Shown: positions 16,771 through 25,665 of the stretch, in pieces
Position numbering within the stretch: position 1 is the stretch's first letter
Layout of the letters: every line of letters begins with the position of its first letter
Assembly: GCA_902363835.1 (NCBI GenBank)
Contig: CABJBM010000040.1
Coordinates: 1 to 47,087, forward strand
Length of the DNA: 47,087 bases
Reading direction: 5' to 3'
Origin: Lachnospiraceae bacterium
GTDB taxonomy: Bacteria; Bacillota; Clostridia; Lachnospirales; Lachnospiraceae
Made by a program: the position numbers and the translations under genes
Notes under the pieces: model-generated
The model's database searches: none
Told to the model about the DNA's origin: nothing
Seen by the model: the letters and a program-made list of their open reading frames with translations, nothing else

Positions 16771-19011
16771 TTATTCTTCCTCGTTTCCAAACGGCGGTTT
16801 TAATCTCAAACCCATGATATATCTTGCTTTTTTAGTCCTATACTTGCGGAATCCACCATTCTCCAAAGCTGCATAGAAATCAGCGGAGTTGCGGATATAT
16901 TCACCCATGCGTACACAATAGGTACGGTATTCATCATAAAGTTCGCCCGACTTTTCCTGAAAGGCTTCATCCACTTCGCAGCACTCCTCGATGAAGTTAC
17001 CAAACCAGTCATTACGCTTACGATACTCACTGATTGCCTCACTGACACAAGACGGCACGGACAATTTGAAGTTCTGCTTGATGACTTTCTTCGCACCTTC
17101 GATGATCCATGTCATGATATAGGATCCTGCATTCTGATACAGATAATCTGCATAATTCTTAATGTCACTGCGTCCTTCAATTTTGGCATCAAAGGGAATT
17201 ACAATCAGTCTGCGCCAGGTACCTTCATCATTGGCACCCACCCTTGGCAGGTGATTGGTGTAAAGTATGATGGAGTGACTCGGTGTAAATTTGAACGGGT
17301 CCTTATATTTCTTTTCTGCATAAATATCATCCGTGGAGCAAAGGTGTTTGATGACGGAGGTGTTCAGCCTCATGCCTTCTTCCAGTTCTGCTGCAATGAC
17401 CAGACGCTTTCCCTTCAGTTCTGCCATCTCAGGTTTTACATTACGCTTACATCCAACGGTCAGTGTATCCGCAGACATATTGCCTGCATAAGTGCCGAGG
17501 ACTCTTGCAATAGTATTCCAGAAGGTGGATTTGCCGTTTCGTCCTTCGCCGTATGCAATGATGAGTGCCTCCACATACACCTTGCCCACGGATGCCATCC
17601 CCACAATCTGCTGAACATAATCAATCAGCGCTTTATCCTTACAGAAGAAAGTATCAAGAGCATCCTCCCACAGCTGTTTCCCTACATCGCCTGGTGCACA
17701 GGTGGTCTGCTTGGTAATATAATCAGCAGGCTCCGGTTCTTTGGCATCTTCCAAACCGTGCATCAGATTGTAAGTAGCCGCCGGGACATTTAGGAGATAC
17801 TCGTCCTTATCCAAATCGCTGACCTCAATGGCAAGCATCGGCTTTGCCGCCTGCAGTGCCGATACCACATATTTCATATCACGGCGTTTCATCACAAACC
17901 CCAGATACTGTTTCGCTTTCAGATATTTCCTGTACAATTCGAGTTGTTCGCCTTCCAGTGTCTTTTCAAAACGCTTGCCTCCGGCAGTAACTTCATTTTC
18001 ACCCGCACCGCTTGCAAGCATGGCATCCAGTGCGTCCTTCACTTCATCCAGTGCGTCCTGCAGCTGTAAATCCAAAAACTCTTCCATAGCGCCAACAGCT
18101 CTCTGCTTGGATTCCACCCAGTATTCGCCGTTGTATCTTAAGTAGTCAGTAGCATCGGTAAAGCGGAGTTCATCCCCATATTCACGGGACACCACCTTGG
18201 CCTGCCCGATATCCGAATAATCAGAAGGTTTCAAGGACTCATGCGCAAAATCATCGTTATAAGCATCCGGTGCAACATATCCTGTCTGGCTCTGCACCTT
18301 TACGGCAAACTTGCTGGCACTGCCCCAGATCAGCTGAAGTTCCTCATCTTCCAACGGCGGGTCGCATTTTGCCGCCTCTTCCGTAAAAACTTGATAGGCA
18401 TGGTCCGTGATGCCATAGCGTTTGACCACCCTTCCTGCAAATCGGGACATGGTGCTGTTACGCTGGCCTTGGGGAATGGCAGACATGGACGGCTTTAACA
18501 GACAATCAATGGTAATCTCGCCCTCATGCCAGATGATATCTTCACAGGCAGAACCGTAAATAAACCGGGCGGCATCCAGTGCATTCCCGTCAAAGAACGG
18601 AAACTTTTGATGTATGGCCGCTTTCAGTGCCGCACACTTCTCCGCTGTATCAATAGAATCATGCGGAAAATATACATGATGCCTGGGCCTTGCAGATTTA
18701 CCGTCTTTGGGTTTCATGTTGTTCCGGCTTGGCACAACAATATAGCTGACATCTGGGAGCAGCGTTTCATAATTTTCCGGATAAATCCAGTCTGTCGGAT
18801 TATCCGAACGGTCATTGTCACAATCCATCACATCCACATCTGAAGTACGAAAATTGTCCGTACTGCGGTAGCTTTTATCAAACCAGGCACATACGTGGTC
18901 ATATCCGACCGCCGCCATGAAATCCACCTCATCTTCAATTACGCATCTATTAGGATAGATGCAGTTCTTTTTGTTGCCCCTACAGTTTGCTGTATATAAC
19001 GTCACTCTCAT
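16771..19011 (-). CDS. Primase-helicase (AEP primase + SF3/D5 helicase)
   Basis: A 746-residue replication protein. The N-terminal part has an archaeo-eukaryotic primase feel with an acidic VMDCDND at about 61-67 and RHHVYFPHD near 110-118. The central region carries a D5_N-like segment. The SF3 helicase has Walker A GEGRNGKST at 488-496, Walker B-type LKGKRLVIAAELEE, and the sensor-like SIILYTNHLPR. The C-terminal part is a small winged-helix-like tail. It would open and prime the origin. Its start overlaps the stop of the DUF7768-like gene by four bases (ATGA). Confidence 0.88.
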   Translation of the reverse strand: MRVTLYTANCRGNKKNCIYPNRCVIEDEVDFMAAVGYDHVCAWFDKSYRSTDNFRTSDVDVMDCDNDRSDNPTDWIYPENYETLLPDVSYIVVPSRNNMKPKDGKSARPRHHVYFPHDSIDTAEKCAALKAAIHQKFPFFDGNALDAARFIYGSACEDIIWHEGEITIDCLLKPSMSAIPQGQRNSTMSRFAGRVVKRYGITDHAYQVFTEEAAKCDPPLEDEELQLIWGSASKFAVKVQSQTGYVAPDAYNDDFAHESLKPSDYSDIGQAKVVSREYGDELRFTDATDYLRYNGEYWVESKQRAVGAMEEFLDLQLQDALDEVKDALDAMLASGAGENEVTAGGKRFEKTLEGEQLELYRKYLKAKQYLGFVMKRRDMKYVVSALQAAKPMLAIEVSDLDKDEYLLNVPAATYNLMHGLEDAKEPEPADYITKQTTCAPGDVGKQLWEDALDTFFCKDKALIDYVQQIVGMASVGKVYVEALIIAYGEGRNGKSTFWNTIARVLGTYAGNMSADTLTVGCKRNVKPEMAELKGKRLVIAAELEEGMRLNTSVIKHLCSTDDIYAEKKYKDPFKFTPSHSIILYTNHLPRVGANDEGTWRRLIVIPFDAKIEGRSDIKNYADYLYQNAGSYIMTWIIEGAKKVIKQNFKLSVPSCVSEAISEYRKRNDWFGNFIEECCEVDEAFQEKSGELYDEYRTYCVRMGEYIRNSADFYAALENGGFRKYRTKKARYIMGLRLKPPFGNEEE

Positions 19012-19463
19012 TCAGCTGCCTCCTCACATTCCTCCGTAAAATATCTGATCTTCTGTTTCCTCTTCTGGGCAACAGAAATCTCATATTCCATACCCTTTGA
19101 AATGTTTCTGCCAAATACCCACAGTTCCTCGCATTTGCCAATCAGTACATAATTGATTTTATGGCAGGCAAGGTGCCTTTCCACAGGGTCATTGTCATTA
19201 ATGAACTGCGGATATAGAAGATGCGGAGTAATCGGTATCGTATTCTGCTCCAAAGCAAAGCGGCTGTATCGTCTTGCCCGCTTCACATTTCTATCGATGT
19301 TACCGCTGTATGGGGAACAAATATATACAAGCGGCCTGTATCCATCCGAGGTGCGGAAATCGGCAGCTCTCCCTACTGCCTTTTCTTCCTTTTCCACATT
19401 GATTAATGCCGCATAAGTAGTCGGATCATAGTAACTTTCGCCGTTAAACTTATCAATCGACAT
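19008..19463 (-). CDS. DUF7768/DUF4406-like nucleoside deoxyribosyltransferase-fold protein
   Basis: A 151-residue protein. RPLVYICSPYSGNIDRNVKR is the signature of the DUF4406/DUF7768 group, whose fold resembles nucleoside 2-deoxyribosyltransferases; PHLLYPQFIND and EELWVFGRNISKGMEYEI are the matching later motifs. Small-molecule nucleotide handling is the usual guess, but no activity is proven for the phage members. GGAGGTG precedes the start. It sits between the antirepressor and primase genes and overlaps the latter by an ATGA. Confidence 0.75.
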   Translation of the reverse strand: MSIDKFNGESYYDPTTYAALINVEKEEKAVGRAADFRTSDGYRPLVYICSPYSGNIDRNVKRARRYSRFALEQNTIPITPHLLYPQFINDNDPVERHLACHKINYVLIGKCEELWVFGRNISKGMEYEISVAQKRKQKIRYFTEECEEAAE

Positions 19464-19468
19464 AGCCG

Positions 19469-20221
19469 TTACACCTCCTGTTCAATCAGAGGCGGCATCC
19501 CATCCGCTTTCATCAGTTCATAGATAAACAATCTACCCTTCTGCGTCCAGTAGGTATGAACCTTGGTGTGCACCTCCCCACTGCTTCCAGGATAGCTGTG
19601 ACTCTTTGTGCTGGTATAACCGTTTTCTGCATACTTCTGATATAAAAGCCAGATATCTCCCTGCTTGAACTGCACACCCTTTTCATGCAGATAGCGGTTC
19701 ATCCAGATCGCCGACTTCCCATAGTCCTTGGCGATAGCAGAGGTAGAAATAAGATCCTTGCAGTTCAAAACCACGTCATAATAACTGGCTTTCGGCTTCA
19801 TCTCCGTAATCTGCTGATTTTGCACGGCGATGGTGCAGGATAGTTCCGCATTCTGATGTTTCACGAGAGCAATCTGCTGATTTGCAAACTGCAATGCTCT
19901 CGCCATGACCGCTTCTGGGGAGTTCCAGGATTCTTCCACCTTGATGAAATACTGACGGAACTGTCTGCCGATGTCGGTACGCTGAATCATGCAGAGCTGC
20001 TTTGCCATATCAATGGTTAACTGATGGTCAATCGCCGGTCTGCCGCCGTCAGAGGTTTTACTCAAAAATGAGTAAAAGTCTGTTCCTTCATTAAATCCAT
20101 ACTCACACATACGCTTGAACCAATCATTGTAACGGGTATCGATGCCTAGGGCATCACGAAGTTCTCTCCCACTCACAGTAGGGCGGTCACTGTCGAAATT
20201 GATTCTGATTAATTCGTTCAT
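19469..20221 (-). CDS. Phage antirepressor (AntA/KilAC domains)
   Basis: A 250-residue antirepressor. The N-terminal AntA/AntB-like domain covers roughly residues 1-95 (VSGRELRDALGIDTRYNDWF, DIGRQFRQYFIKVEE). A coiled linker follows (NQQIALVKHQNAELSCTIAV), then the KilAC domain (TSAIAKDYGKSAIWMNRYLH and YTSTKSHSY). Such proteins neutralise lysogeny repressors or act as regulators of early genes. AAGGAGGAATTC precedes the ATG. It lies after the polymerase gene, behind a 12-bp hairpin, so its expression may be partly separated. Confidence 0.88.
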   Translation of the reverse strand: MNELIRINFDSDRPTVSGRELRDALGIDTRYNDWFKRMCEYGFNEGTDFYSFLSKTSDGGRPAIDHQLTIDMAKQLCMIQRTDIGRQFRQYFIKVEESWNSPEAVMARALQFANQQIALVKHQNAELSCTIAVQNQQITEMKPKASYYDVVLNCKDLISTSAIAKDYGKSAIWMNRYLHEKGVQFKQGDIWLLYQKYAENGYTSTKSHSYPGSSGEVHTKVHTYWTQKGRLFIYELMKADGMPPLIEQEV

Positions 20222-20243
20222 TACGAATTCCTCCTTAAAATTT

Positions 20244-20277
20244 TATAGGCAGAGGAACTTGTATCCCTCTGCCTATA
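20244..20277. terminator. Intercistronic hairpin upstream of the antirepressor
   Basis: A perfect 12-bp stem, TATAGGCAGAGG paired with CCTCTGCCTATA, with a 10-base loop. On the minus strand it is followed by AAAATTTT rather than a long T-run, so it may be an attenuator or mRNA-processing hairpin rather than a strong terminator. Its 5' arm is part of the 60-bp dispersed module at 20265-20324. Confidence 0.55.
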
Positions 20278-20324
20278 AGCAAGAAATCCGAATGAATCGA
20301 ACCCCTAATTTTTAATCTTTTTTG
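20265..20324 (-). repeat. 60-bp dispersed module, copy B (tRNA T-arm-like)
   Basis: Read on the minus strand, it contains GGGGTTCGATTC, a T-arm-like sequence, then GCTTATAGGCAGAGGG. A second copy at 24841-24900 matches 46 of 60 positions without gaps. Both copies begin in the last codons of the upstream gene and end 5' of the next ribosome site. Confidence 0.6.
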
Positions 20325-22303
20325 TAGAACATCGTCTCGTACCCATCCGCACGAAGGAGCAGCCCCTTGATCCAAGGCGGCGTCCGTCCCATCTGCTCAC
20401 AAATGACAGGCAAGGCTACTTCTTTGCTGCACTCAATCACCAACTCATCGTGGATATGTGCCACGATAAAACAATGCCGGAGCGTTTTCATAGCATACAT
20501 CAGAATGTCCCGGCTGATTGCCTGGACGATATTTTCCACGAATTTGGGACCGTAACTCTCAATACGCTCCCACTTTTTCGTAACGCCGACACCTTCATAG
20601 GTCACGCTCTCCGAACCGAACTGGTTCACGCCCATGTGTGGTTTCACATAGGATAAAGTTCTGCCGGAGGGGAGACGGATAAACAACATCCCGCCCCTGC
20701 AGAAAATATGGATGTCACCAATATCTGATGGTATCTTCTGATTGACCGCATTCTTTACTGCACGGTCAATATCCCACCAGAACTGAACAATGCGTGGATT
20801 GGAAGAACGCCATGCATCCACTAGCGGCTGCAGTTCCTCTTCCTCCAGTCCCATGTCCAAAGCACCCATCGCCTTTAGTGCGCCGACTGAACCGCCGTAA
20901 CCAAGTGCCAGTTCTGCGATTTTCCCCTTCTGACGAAGGTGTCCGTTCACACCATGCTTTTCCACCGGAACATGAAACATGGCTGATGCTGATGCGCAGT
21001 AAATATCTCCGCTTCCTGCAAAGACATCTATGCGCCACCACTCCCCGGCAAGAAAGGACAACACCCTGGCTTCAATGGCAGAAAAGTCCGATACAATAAA
21101 TTTGTATCCCTCTTTCGGAACAAAGGCAGTTCGGATCAGCTGCGACAGGGTATCCTGGATATCATCATATAAAAGTTTCAGAGCCTCATAATTGCCACTC
21201 TGCACCAGCCCTCGCGCCTGTTCCAGATCCGGCATATGGTTCTGAGGAAGGTTCTGCAGCTGGATAAGCCTACCTGCCCATCTGCCGCTTCGATTGGCTC
21301 CATAAAATTGGAACATCCCTCTGGCTCTGCCGTCTGCACACACGGCATTCTGCATTGCCTGATATTTCTTCACAGAGGATTTGGCAAGCTTCTGTCTTAA
21401 GGAAAGGACTTCTCCCAAAGGATGCGGTGCTGTCTTTAAAAGTTCTGCCACCGCCTTTTTGCCGAGGGTATCCGTTTCCATACCGTGTTCTGCAAGCCAC
21501 TGCTTCATCTGAATAACCGAGTTTGGATTTTCCAGATCGGTAATCTTCTTGATGGCTGCATATAGTTCCCCTTTAGATTTGGCATCCATAGTGATTGCAT
21601 TCTCCACCATCTCCATATCAAGAGCGATGCCACGGTCATTGATTTCCTGGTCGATGTGGTATTCGTCCCACACAAAATCCGGCACAGGATACTTGGACAG
21701 TTTCTTCTGAATGGACATCTCCACTTCCACATCGCGCCTGTTATAAAATTTGAACAGGCTCCATTTCTCCGCATCATGCTCCGGCAGATTGCGGGTTCGG
21801 CCACCGTTGACCTTCGTGGGTTTACACGGTACACAGAAATACCGAATAAGGTCTTTGCCTTCCTTCAACTTCTGCTCTTCCAGCCCAAGGACTGCCCCGA
21901 CTCCTGCTAGGGACAACGGCAGTCCCATATATGCAGACCAGATCATGGAGCATTTCCACGATTCCGGGTCAAGATAATGACGGTTGGTATCCTCTTCGAT
22001 ACTGTAGCGGTAAAAATCCTGCGGATAATATCTGCGGAGCCAGGCTGACAGGCAGATTCGTTCAAAGGATGCATTGAATGCCCACTTGGTTACAGTTTCA
22101 TCCGTCAGTGCAGCAATAATCTCTGCCGAGACACTATCGCCACACGCCAGGTCAACGACCTGCACATCACCGCCGTTTACCGAATATCCAAATAGCAGAA
22201 TGTCAAAAGCGGTCGATTCCGTGTATTTATAAACACCGCATTTACTCAGATCGATATCACTGTATGTCTCAATATCAATAGAGAGTGTTTTGATTTCACT
22301 CAT
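20312..22303 (-). CDS. Phage DNA polymerase, family A
   Basis: A 663-residue PolA-type replicative polymerase. The 3'-5' exonuclease has SIDIETYS at 8-15 and the later NRRDVEVEM near 188-196. The polymerase has motif A SDFSAIEAR at 405-413, motif B around RQKGKIAELALGYGG (457-471), and motif C HIHDELV at 616-622. It is the compact form without a 5' nuclease domain, usual for phage enzymes. GGAGTGACAC precedes the start. It lies downstream of the DUF2815 protein and a small membrane protein in the early operon. All key residues are present. Confidence 0.93.
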   Translation of the reverse strand: MSEIKTLSIDIETYSDIDLSKCGVYKYTESTAFDILLFGYSVNGGDVQVVDLACGDSVSAEIIAALTDETVTKWAFNASFERICLSAWLRRYYPQDFYRYSIEEDTNRHYLDPESWKCSMIWSAYMGLPLSLAGVGAVLGLEEQKLKEGKDLIRYFCVPCKPTKVNGGRTRNLPEHDAEKWSLFKFYNRRDVEVEMSIQKKLSKYPVPDFVWDEYHIDQEINDRGIALDMEMVENAITMDAKSKGELYAAIKKITDLENPNSVIQMKQWLAEHGMETDTLGKKAVAELLKTAPHPLGEVLSLRQKLAKSSVKKYQAMQNAVCADGRARGMFQFYGANRSGRWAGRLIQLQNLPQNHMPDLEQARGLVQSGNYEALKLLYDDIQDTLSQLIRTAFVPKEGYKFIVSDFSAIEARVLSFLAGEWWRIDVFAGSGDIYCASASAMFHVPVEKHGVNGHLRQKGKIAELALGYGGSVGALKAMGALDMGLEEEELQPLVDAWRSSNPRIVQFWWDIDRAVKNAVNQKIPSDIGDIHIFCRGGMLFIRLPSGRTLSYVKPHMGVNQFGSESVTYEGVGVTKKWERIESYGPKFVENIVQAISRDILMYAMKTLRHCFIVAHIHDELVIECSKEVALPVICEQMGRTPPWIKGLLLRADGYETMFYKKD

Positions 22304-22364
22304 CTTGTGTCACTCCTTCCATAACAAACAGGGCGGTCAAGATTGTTCCTGCCGCCCCGTCCGA

Positions 22365-22520
22365 TTACTCTGCCTTGTCAGCAGATTCTTCTTTTTTCTT
22401 ACGTTTTTTCTCTTTATGGTCATCAATGGCGTATTTGATGAGGAACACAGCATTTCCAATAAAAGTTCCCATCACCGCACCAAAGCATACCGCAAGCATC
22501 ATACTCTGAACTGTTGTCAT
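22365..22520 (-). CDS. Small single-pass membrane protein
   Basis: A 51-residue protein: a hydrophobic stretch MMLAVCFGAVMGTFIGNAVF followed by a highly charged tail HKEKKRKKKEESADKAE. One membrane segment with a cytoplasmic basic tail is predicted. The ATG at 22520 has AAGGGAG upstream; the frame is open to 22586 but there is no ribosome site there. Small membrane proteins occur at this position in related phages; function unknown, with membrane anchoring of replication a guess only. Confidence 0.6.
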   Translation of the reverse strand: MTTVQSMMLAVCFGAVMGTFIGNAVFLIKYAIDDHKEKKRKKKEESADKAE

Positions 22521-22536
22521 AATTTTTCTCCCTTCC

Positions 22537-23106
22537 TTATGCCAGGAAATCATCCTCTTCTTCACTTGCAAAATCATCCTCTGCACGGGACTTACCGCCG
22601 AGAGGTTCGCCGTCCTTCACTTTTTGCAGATTGTTCAAGCCACAGGCGATACCCTTATTGCCATTGGAATTGAACGCATAGAAGTTGATACTTGCACGGC
22701 CATACACACCGGAGTACACTTCAGAGCGATCAATCACAGGCTGGCGGTCTGCATCCACGATGCCGGGGGCAGATGCGCTGTTGGCATTGATGAAATAGGA
22801 ATCGGCATAAGCCTCATCGTCCGGGCGTTCCGTATCGCCGTCACGAAGGGGTGTTTTAAGTACGGAAAGCGCCGGAACACTTCTGCCGCTGCCCTTCAGC
22901 TTGCTTTCGCCCTCTTTGTAGGCAGCTTCAATGGCAGCCTGAATTTTGTCTACGGTCTTGGTGTCAGCTTTCGGAATGATAAGGCTGACGCTGTACTTCG
23001 GTGCGCCGCCGTTGATGCTCTTAGGCTCCCACACATTTGCATAAGACCAGCGGGTGTTCGGGCCAGTAATAACCTTCATGGGATTTGTATTTTTTACATT
23101 AGACAT
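22537..23106 (-). CDS. DUF2815 protein, probable ssDNA-binding protein
   Basis: A 189-residue protein of the DUF2815 group, widely treated as the single-stranded DNA-binding protein of these phages. Segments include RWSYANVWEPKSINGGAPKY, SLIIPKADTKTV, YADSYFINANS and VYSGVYGRASINFYAFNSNG. The acidic C-terminus EEEDDFLA resembles the partner-recruiting tail of bacterial SSB. Start at 23106 with AAGGAGGAC upstream; it overlaps the DUF2800 stop by 8 bases. It would coat single-stranded DNA for the polymerase encoded next. Confidence 0.82.
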   Translation of the reverse strand: MSNVKNTNPMKVITGPNTRWSYANVWEPKSINGGAPKYSVSLIIPKADTKTVDKIQAAIEAAYKEGESKLKGSGRSVPALSVLKTPLRDGDTERPDDEAYADSYFINANSASAPGIVDADRQPVIDRSEVYSGVYGRASINFYAFNSNGNKGIACGLNNLQKVKDGEPLGGKSRAEDDFASEEEDDFLA

Positions 23107-24244
23107 TAGATTGTCCTCCTTCATTTTCATCTTTAAAATCTTGATTTGCGGTGTTCATTACCAGACGTTTATCACTCTCCGGTACGAGTGTTGGTTTGCC
23201 CTGTGGCTTGTAAGTAAGACTTCCCAGGATGTTTTCAAAATGCTTTTTGCCAAGCATGGAAGTCATGGCGGTAATGCCCAATAGTTTCTGCTCATACGGA
23301 TGAAATCCTGCTGCCGTAACGGCTTCTGCCACAGCACTTTCATCCGTGTACTTACGATTGGAACGTCCCTCGACCAGTTTCCAACCTGTCCAGTCCTTGC
23401 CGCTGACTGCGGACTGGAGAGCGAATTCCTTGATATCACTGACCCATGCGGTCAGATCATCTGCCTTGGCAAGGATGGCTTCGATTTCTTCATCCTCCAA
23501 GGTGGCTGGCATCTCAAAATCATAACGGGCAAGTTCCAGATTGTATTCCGCACGTTTTCTGCAAGTGGCTTTTACCTTACAGAACTGGCAGTGTTCGCCG
23601 GCCGTGAAATCTCCCTCGCCTGCATAGGCAAGTTTGGCTCTTGGAATCAATACTTCCTCTGCCCACTGCAAAAGTTCTATCTTGCTTATGGTATAGGTGC
23701 TGACATTCTCCCTACGTGGCTGGAAGATGGTCATGCTGACGGTATCAATATCATAAATTCCATCAAAGAGTTCCAGTGCGCCAAGTGCATAACAGAGCAT
23801 CTGCGGATTTTCTTCTGCCTCAACAAGGATGCCTTTTCCATGCTTATAATCAATCACGGACAGCGTACCGTCTGCAATGATTACACAGTCTCCGGTGCCA
23901 AATCCCTCCGGCACATATTTGGAAAAATCCAGTCTCTGTTCTACCAGGACAACCGGATCCGTGCAGCGTTCCATTGCTATGGCTCTCTGCTCCATTACAT
24001 AGGCAGCATAACTTTCTGCACAATTCTCCATCTCTTCATCATAGAAGTTCAGGCTTTCTGTAGGGTCTGTCGTATCTATCCCAAGAGCAGATTCCACCTT
24101 GTACTGGCACAGGCTGTGGGCATCCGTGCCTTGCTTGGCAAACTCACTGCTTTGGTCTTCACAGTTTTCACAGAGCCTTGCAGACGGCGGACAACTGATC
24201 CATCGGTGACTGGATGATGCGGATAATAATGCGTGATTTCCCAT
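23099..24244 (-). CDS. DUF2800 PD-(D/E)XK exonuclease-like protein
   Basis: A 381-residue Cas4/RecB-like nuclease of the DUF2800 family. Catalytic residues are seen in GTGDCVI (Asp) and VIDYKHGKG (Asp and Lys), and a Cys set, CQFCKVKATCRKR, with an N-terminal Cys in WISCPPSARLC, can hold an iron-sulfur cluster. The N-terminal SSSHRWISCPPS is the typical opening. In these phages it acts with DUF2815 in recombination or replication. The ATG at 24244 overlaps the preceding stop (ATGA). Length is normal. Confidence 0.85.
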   Translation of the reverse strand: MGNHALLSASSSHRWISCPPSARLCENCEDQSSEFAKQGTDAHSLCQYKVESALGIDTTDPTESLNFYDEEMENCAESYAAYVMEQRAIAMERCTDPVVLVEQRLDFSKYVPEGFGTGDCVIIADGTLSVIDYKHGKGILVEAEENPQMLCYALGALELFDGIYDIDTVSMTIFQPRRENVSTYTISKIELLQWAEEVLIPRAKLAYAGEGDFTAGEHCQFCKVKATCRKRAEYNLELARYDFEMPATLEDEEIEAILAKADDLTAWVSDIKEFALQSAVSGKDWTGWKLVEGRSNRKYTDESAVAEAVTAAGFHPYEQKLLGITAMTSMLGKKHFENILGSLTYKPQGKPTLVPESDKRLVMNTANQDFKDENEGGQSNV

Positions 24245-24603
24245 TACAGCACCTCCGCATCTGCAAGCAGAGCGGCATATTCTGCCGGGTCAATCTCTGA
24301 CAGCTTGTCTGCACCATGCTTGGTAAGAAGTGCTTTGACTTCTGCCGTATGCCCCTTACGTGACTTATCTGCTAACACAGCACGGACTTCTTCCAGATTC
24401 AAGGGTTTTTCTTCCTTTGGTGCAGGTTCTGCAGATGTTTCCTTGGCTGCGTTCTTCTTAGGCTTGGCTGCTTTTACTGCTGGCTTTTCAGCCGGAGCAT
24501 TTTCAGCCATTGCATCTACAAGCAACTGTAGACTGTCTGCCAGGGAACGGATGTCGGTAATAACTGCTACCGCAGCATCAAGCATTGCTGTGACTTTGCT
24601 CAT
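24244..24603 (-). CDS. Ala/Lys/Pro-rich phage protein
   Basis: A 119-residue protein: an N-terminal helix MSKVTAMLDAAVAVITDIRS, a low-complexity linker of Ala, Lys, Pro and Glu (about 36-70), then a C-terminal helical part LNLEEVRAVLADKSRKGHTA and KALLTKHGADKLSEIDPAEY. The C-terminal part resembles the SAP/Rho-N-like or rRNA-biogenesis-type helical modules found in similar phage proteins. Function unknown. The ATG at 24603 has AAGGAGGTAC upstream, and its stop overlaps the nuclease start, so the two are coupled. Confidence 0.7.
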   Translation of the reverse strand: MSKVTAMLDAAVAVITDIRSLADSLQLLVDAMAENAPAEKPAVKAAKPKKNAAKETSAEPAPKEEKPLNLEEVRAVLADKSRKGHTAEVKALLTKHGADKLSEIDPAEYAALLADAEVL

Positions 24604-24805
24604 GGTGTGTACCTCCTTTCTTGATTTCTCTGACATCCACGGATTCAACGCTCTGTCCGGGCTTCAAGAGGTACACCTGGGTGAAATCCCCAAACAGGAA
24701 TCTGACGATTCTTGCCGGGAGTTTCATATCCGCACCTCGCAAAACTGTGGACTTTCTTCCGTTTGCCTCAGAGACATTGATTGTGACTTTATGTTTTACG
24801 GCCAT
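24578..24805 (-). CDS. Small conserved early phage protein
   Basis: A 75-residue protein, MAVKHKVTINVSEANGRKST..., with ADMKLPARIVRFLFGDFTQV and a LLKPGQSVESVDVREIKKG ending. I recognise this early-operon protein from Clostridia phages but no function is known. It is a compact alpha/beta type. The start at 24805 has AAAGGAGC seven bases upstream. The 3' end overlaps the next gene's ribosome site and start by 26 bases. Confidence 0.65.
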   Translation of the reverse strand: MAVKHKVTINVSEANGRKSTVLRGADMKLPARIVRFLFGDFTQVYLLKPGQSVESVDVREIKKGGTHHEQSHSNA

Positions 24806-24840
24806 ATCAATAGCTCCTTTCCGAGAGGTTCTTTTCCTGC

Positions 24841-24900
24841 CCCTCTGTCTATAAGCCAAAAGAGCGGGGGAATCGAACCCCCATGTTCAAATCTTTTTTG
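24841..24900 (-). repeat. 60-bp dispersed module, copy A (tRNA T-arm-like)
   Basis: Read on the minus strand it holds GGGGGTTCGATTCCCCC, a perfect tRNA-type T stem and loop, followed by GCTCTTTT, which can pair with AAAAGA 5' of it, then GCTTATAGACAGAGGG. It overlaps the 3' end of the sigma-like gene. Copy B is at 20265-20324, with identical spacing. No anticodon or D-arm is present, so it is not a full tRNA. Confidence 0.65.
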
Positions 24901-25369
24901 CGAGGTTCGCATAAATCTTTTTCAGACGGTTTCGGATAGCCGTTTCGCTGACACCTTCCTTCGCCGCAATATCTATGTTGGTGCGGTTCTCATAAAACAC
25001 TTTCTGAATCAGTGCTTTTTGCTGTGGCTGTAAAGTCTCGATGGCTGTTTTCAGTTTCTTTAGCTTGTCCTCATGCTCCGCTTCGTCCATCGACTGAATC
25101 AGACTTTCAAATGGATTCGGGGCATCATCTTCCATATAAGAATTACGGTCTGCTGCATCATCGCCCTCTCCATCAGAATAGGAGTCATAATGAACGGGAA
25201 CGTGATAATCCTCCCTGCGTTCTGCATCTACAGCTTCGTCGTCTTCGCCGTGTAAGAATGCAATCCAGGTGCTGTCCACATCGTCTGGAGTAAGAACAAT
25301 CTTCTTTTCCTCTGCGGTGTAGTAAACATAATTTGTGCGGTTCTTTTCCGCTGTCTTGAACTTTCTCAT
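24887..25369 (-). CDS. Sigma-70 region-4-like early phage regulator
   Basis: A 160-residue protein. The N-terminal half is acidic (MRKFKTAEKNRTNYVYY, LHGEDDEAVDAERREDYHVP). The C-terminal 65 residues match sigma region 4: LKKLKTAIETLQPQQKALIQ, then the helix-turn-helix NIDIAAKEGVSETAIRNRLK. There is no region 2, so it is a regulator rather than a complete sigma factor. It is the first gene of the early operon, preceded by a rho-independent-type hairpin at 25417-25452. The ATG at 25369 with AGGCAGGGA upstream is preferred over an upstream TTG. Confidence 0.75.
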   Translation of the reverse strand: MRKFKTAEKNRTNYVYYTAEEKKIVLTPDDVDSTWIAFLHGEDDEAVDAERREDYHVPVHYDSYSDGEGDDAADRNSYMEDDAPNPFESLIQSMDEAEHEDKLKKLKTAIETLQPQQKALIQKVFYENRTNIDIAAKEGVSETAIRNRLKKIYANLAKKI

Positions 25370-25416
25370 AAAGTCCCTGCCTTTCCGCCTGGATAGGTGG
25401 CGGCAGGAATACAAAA

Positions 25417-25452
25417 AGGAGTCGATGGATTTTTATGTATCCACTGACTCCT
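25417..25452 (-). terminator. Terminator/attenuator ahead of the early operon
   Basis: Inverted repeat AGGAGTC...GACTCCT with inner ATCC/GGAT pairs; on the minus strand a T-run follows at 25417-25413. It lies between the 45-residue gene and the early operon, so it either ends the former transcript or is a control point that needs antitermination. Confidence 0.6.
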
Positions 25453-25665
25453 GCACCTAAAATGGCATGACAAAGTACGGTGGGTACATCATCGGCTTGT
25501 CCACAGATAAACTGTGTTCAAACTTCCTATGTATCCCGCCGCCTTAATGCGCATCTCAGGCTGTGAGATTATTTGTTTTTGATACTTTAGTGCTTGTCCC
25601 AAAAGGGGAGAGATGAAAAGGTTGATTATTCAAATCATTCTCTTTTCATTTCGATTTCCGAGGTA
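25453..25665. other. Intergenic region with hairpins, no gene seen
   Basis: No credible reading frame was found. It contains CACAG/CTGTG and a longer imperfect hairpin at about 25612-25651 (AGATGAAAAG against CTTTTCATTT), which may terminate the 45-residue gene transcript. An early-operon promoter is expected here but could not be fixed. Confidence 0.4.

Noticed and set aside
24841..24900. T-arm-like module as a tRNA gene
   Set aside because: Only the T stem and part of an acceptor-like helix are present; there is no D-arm, anticodon arm or CCA end.
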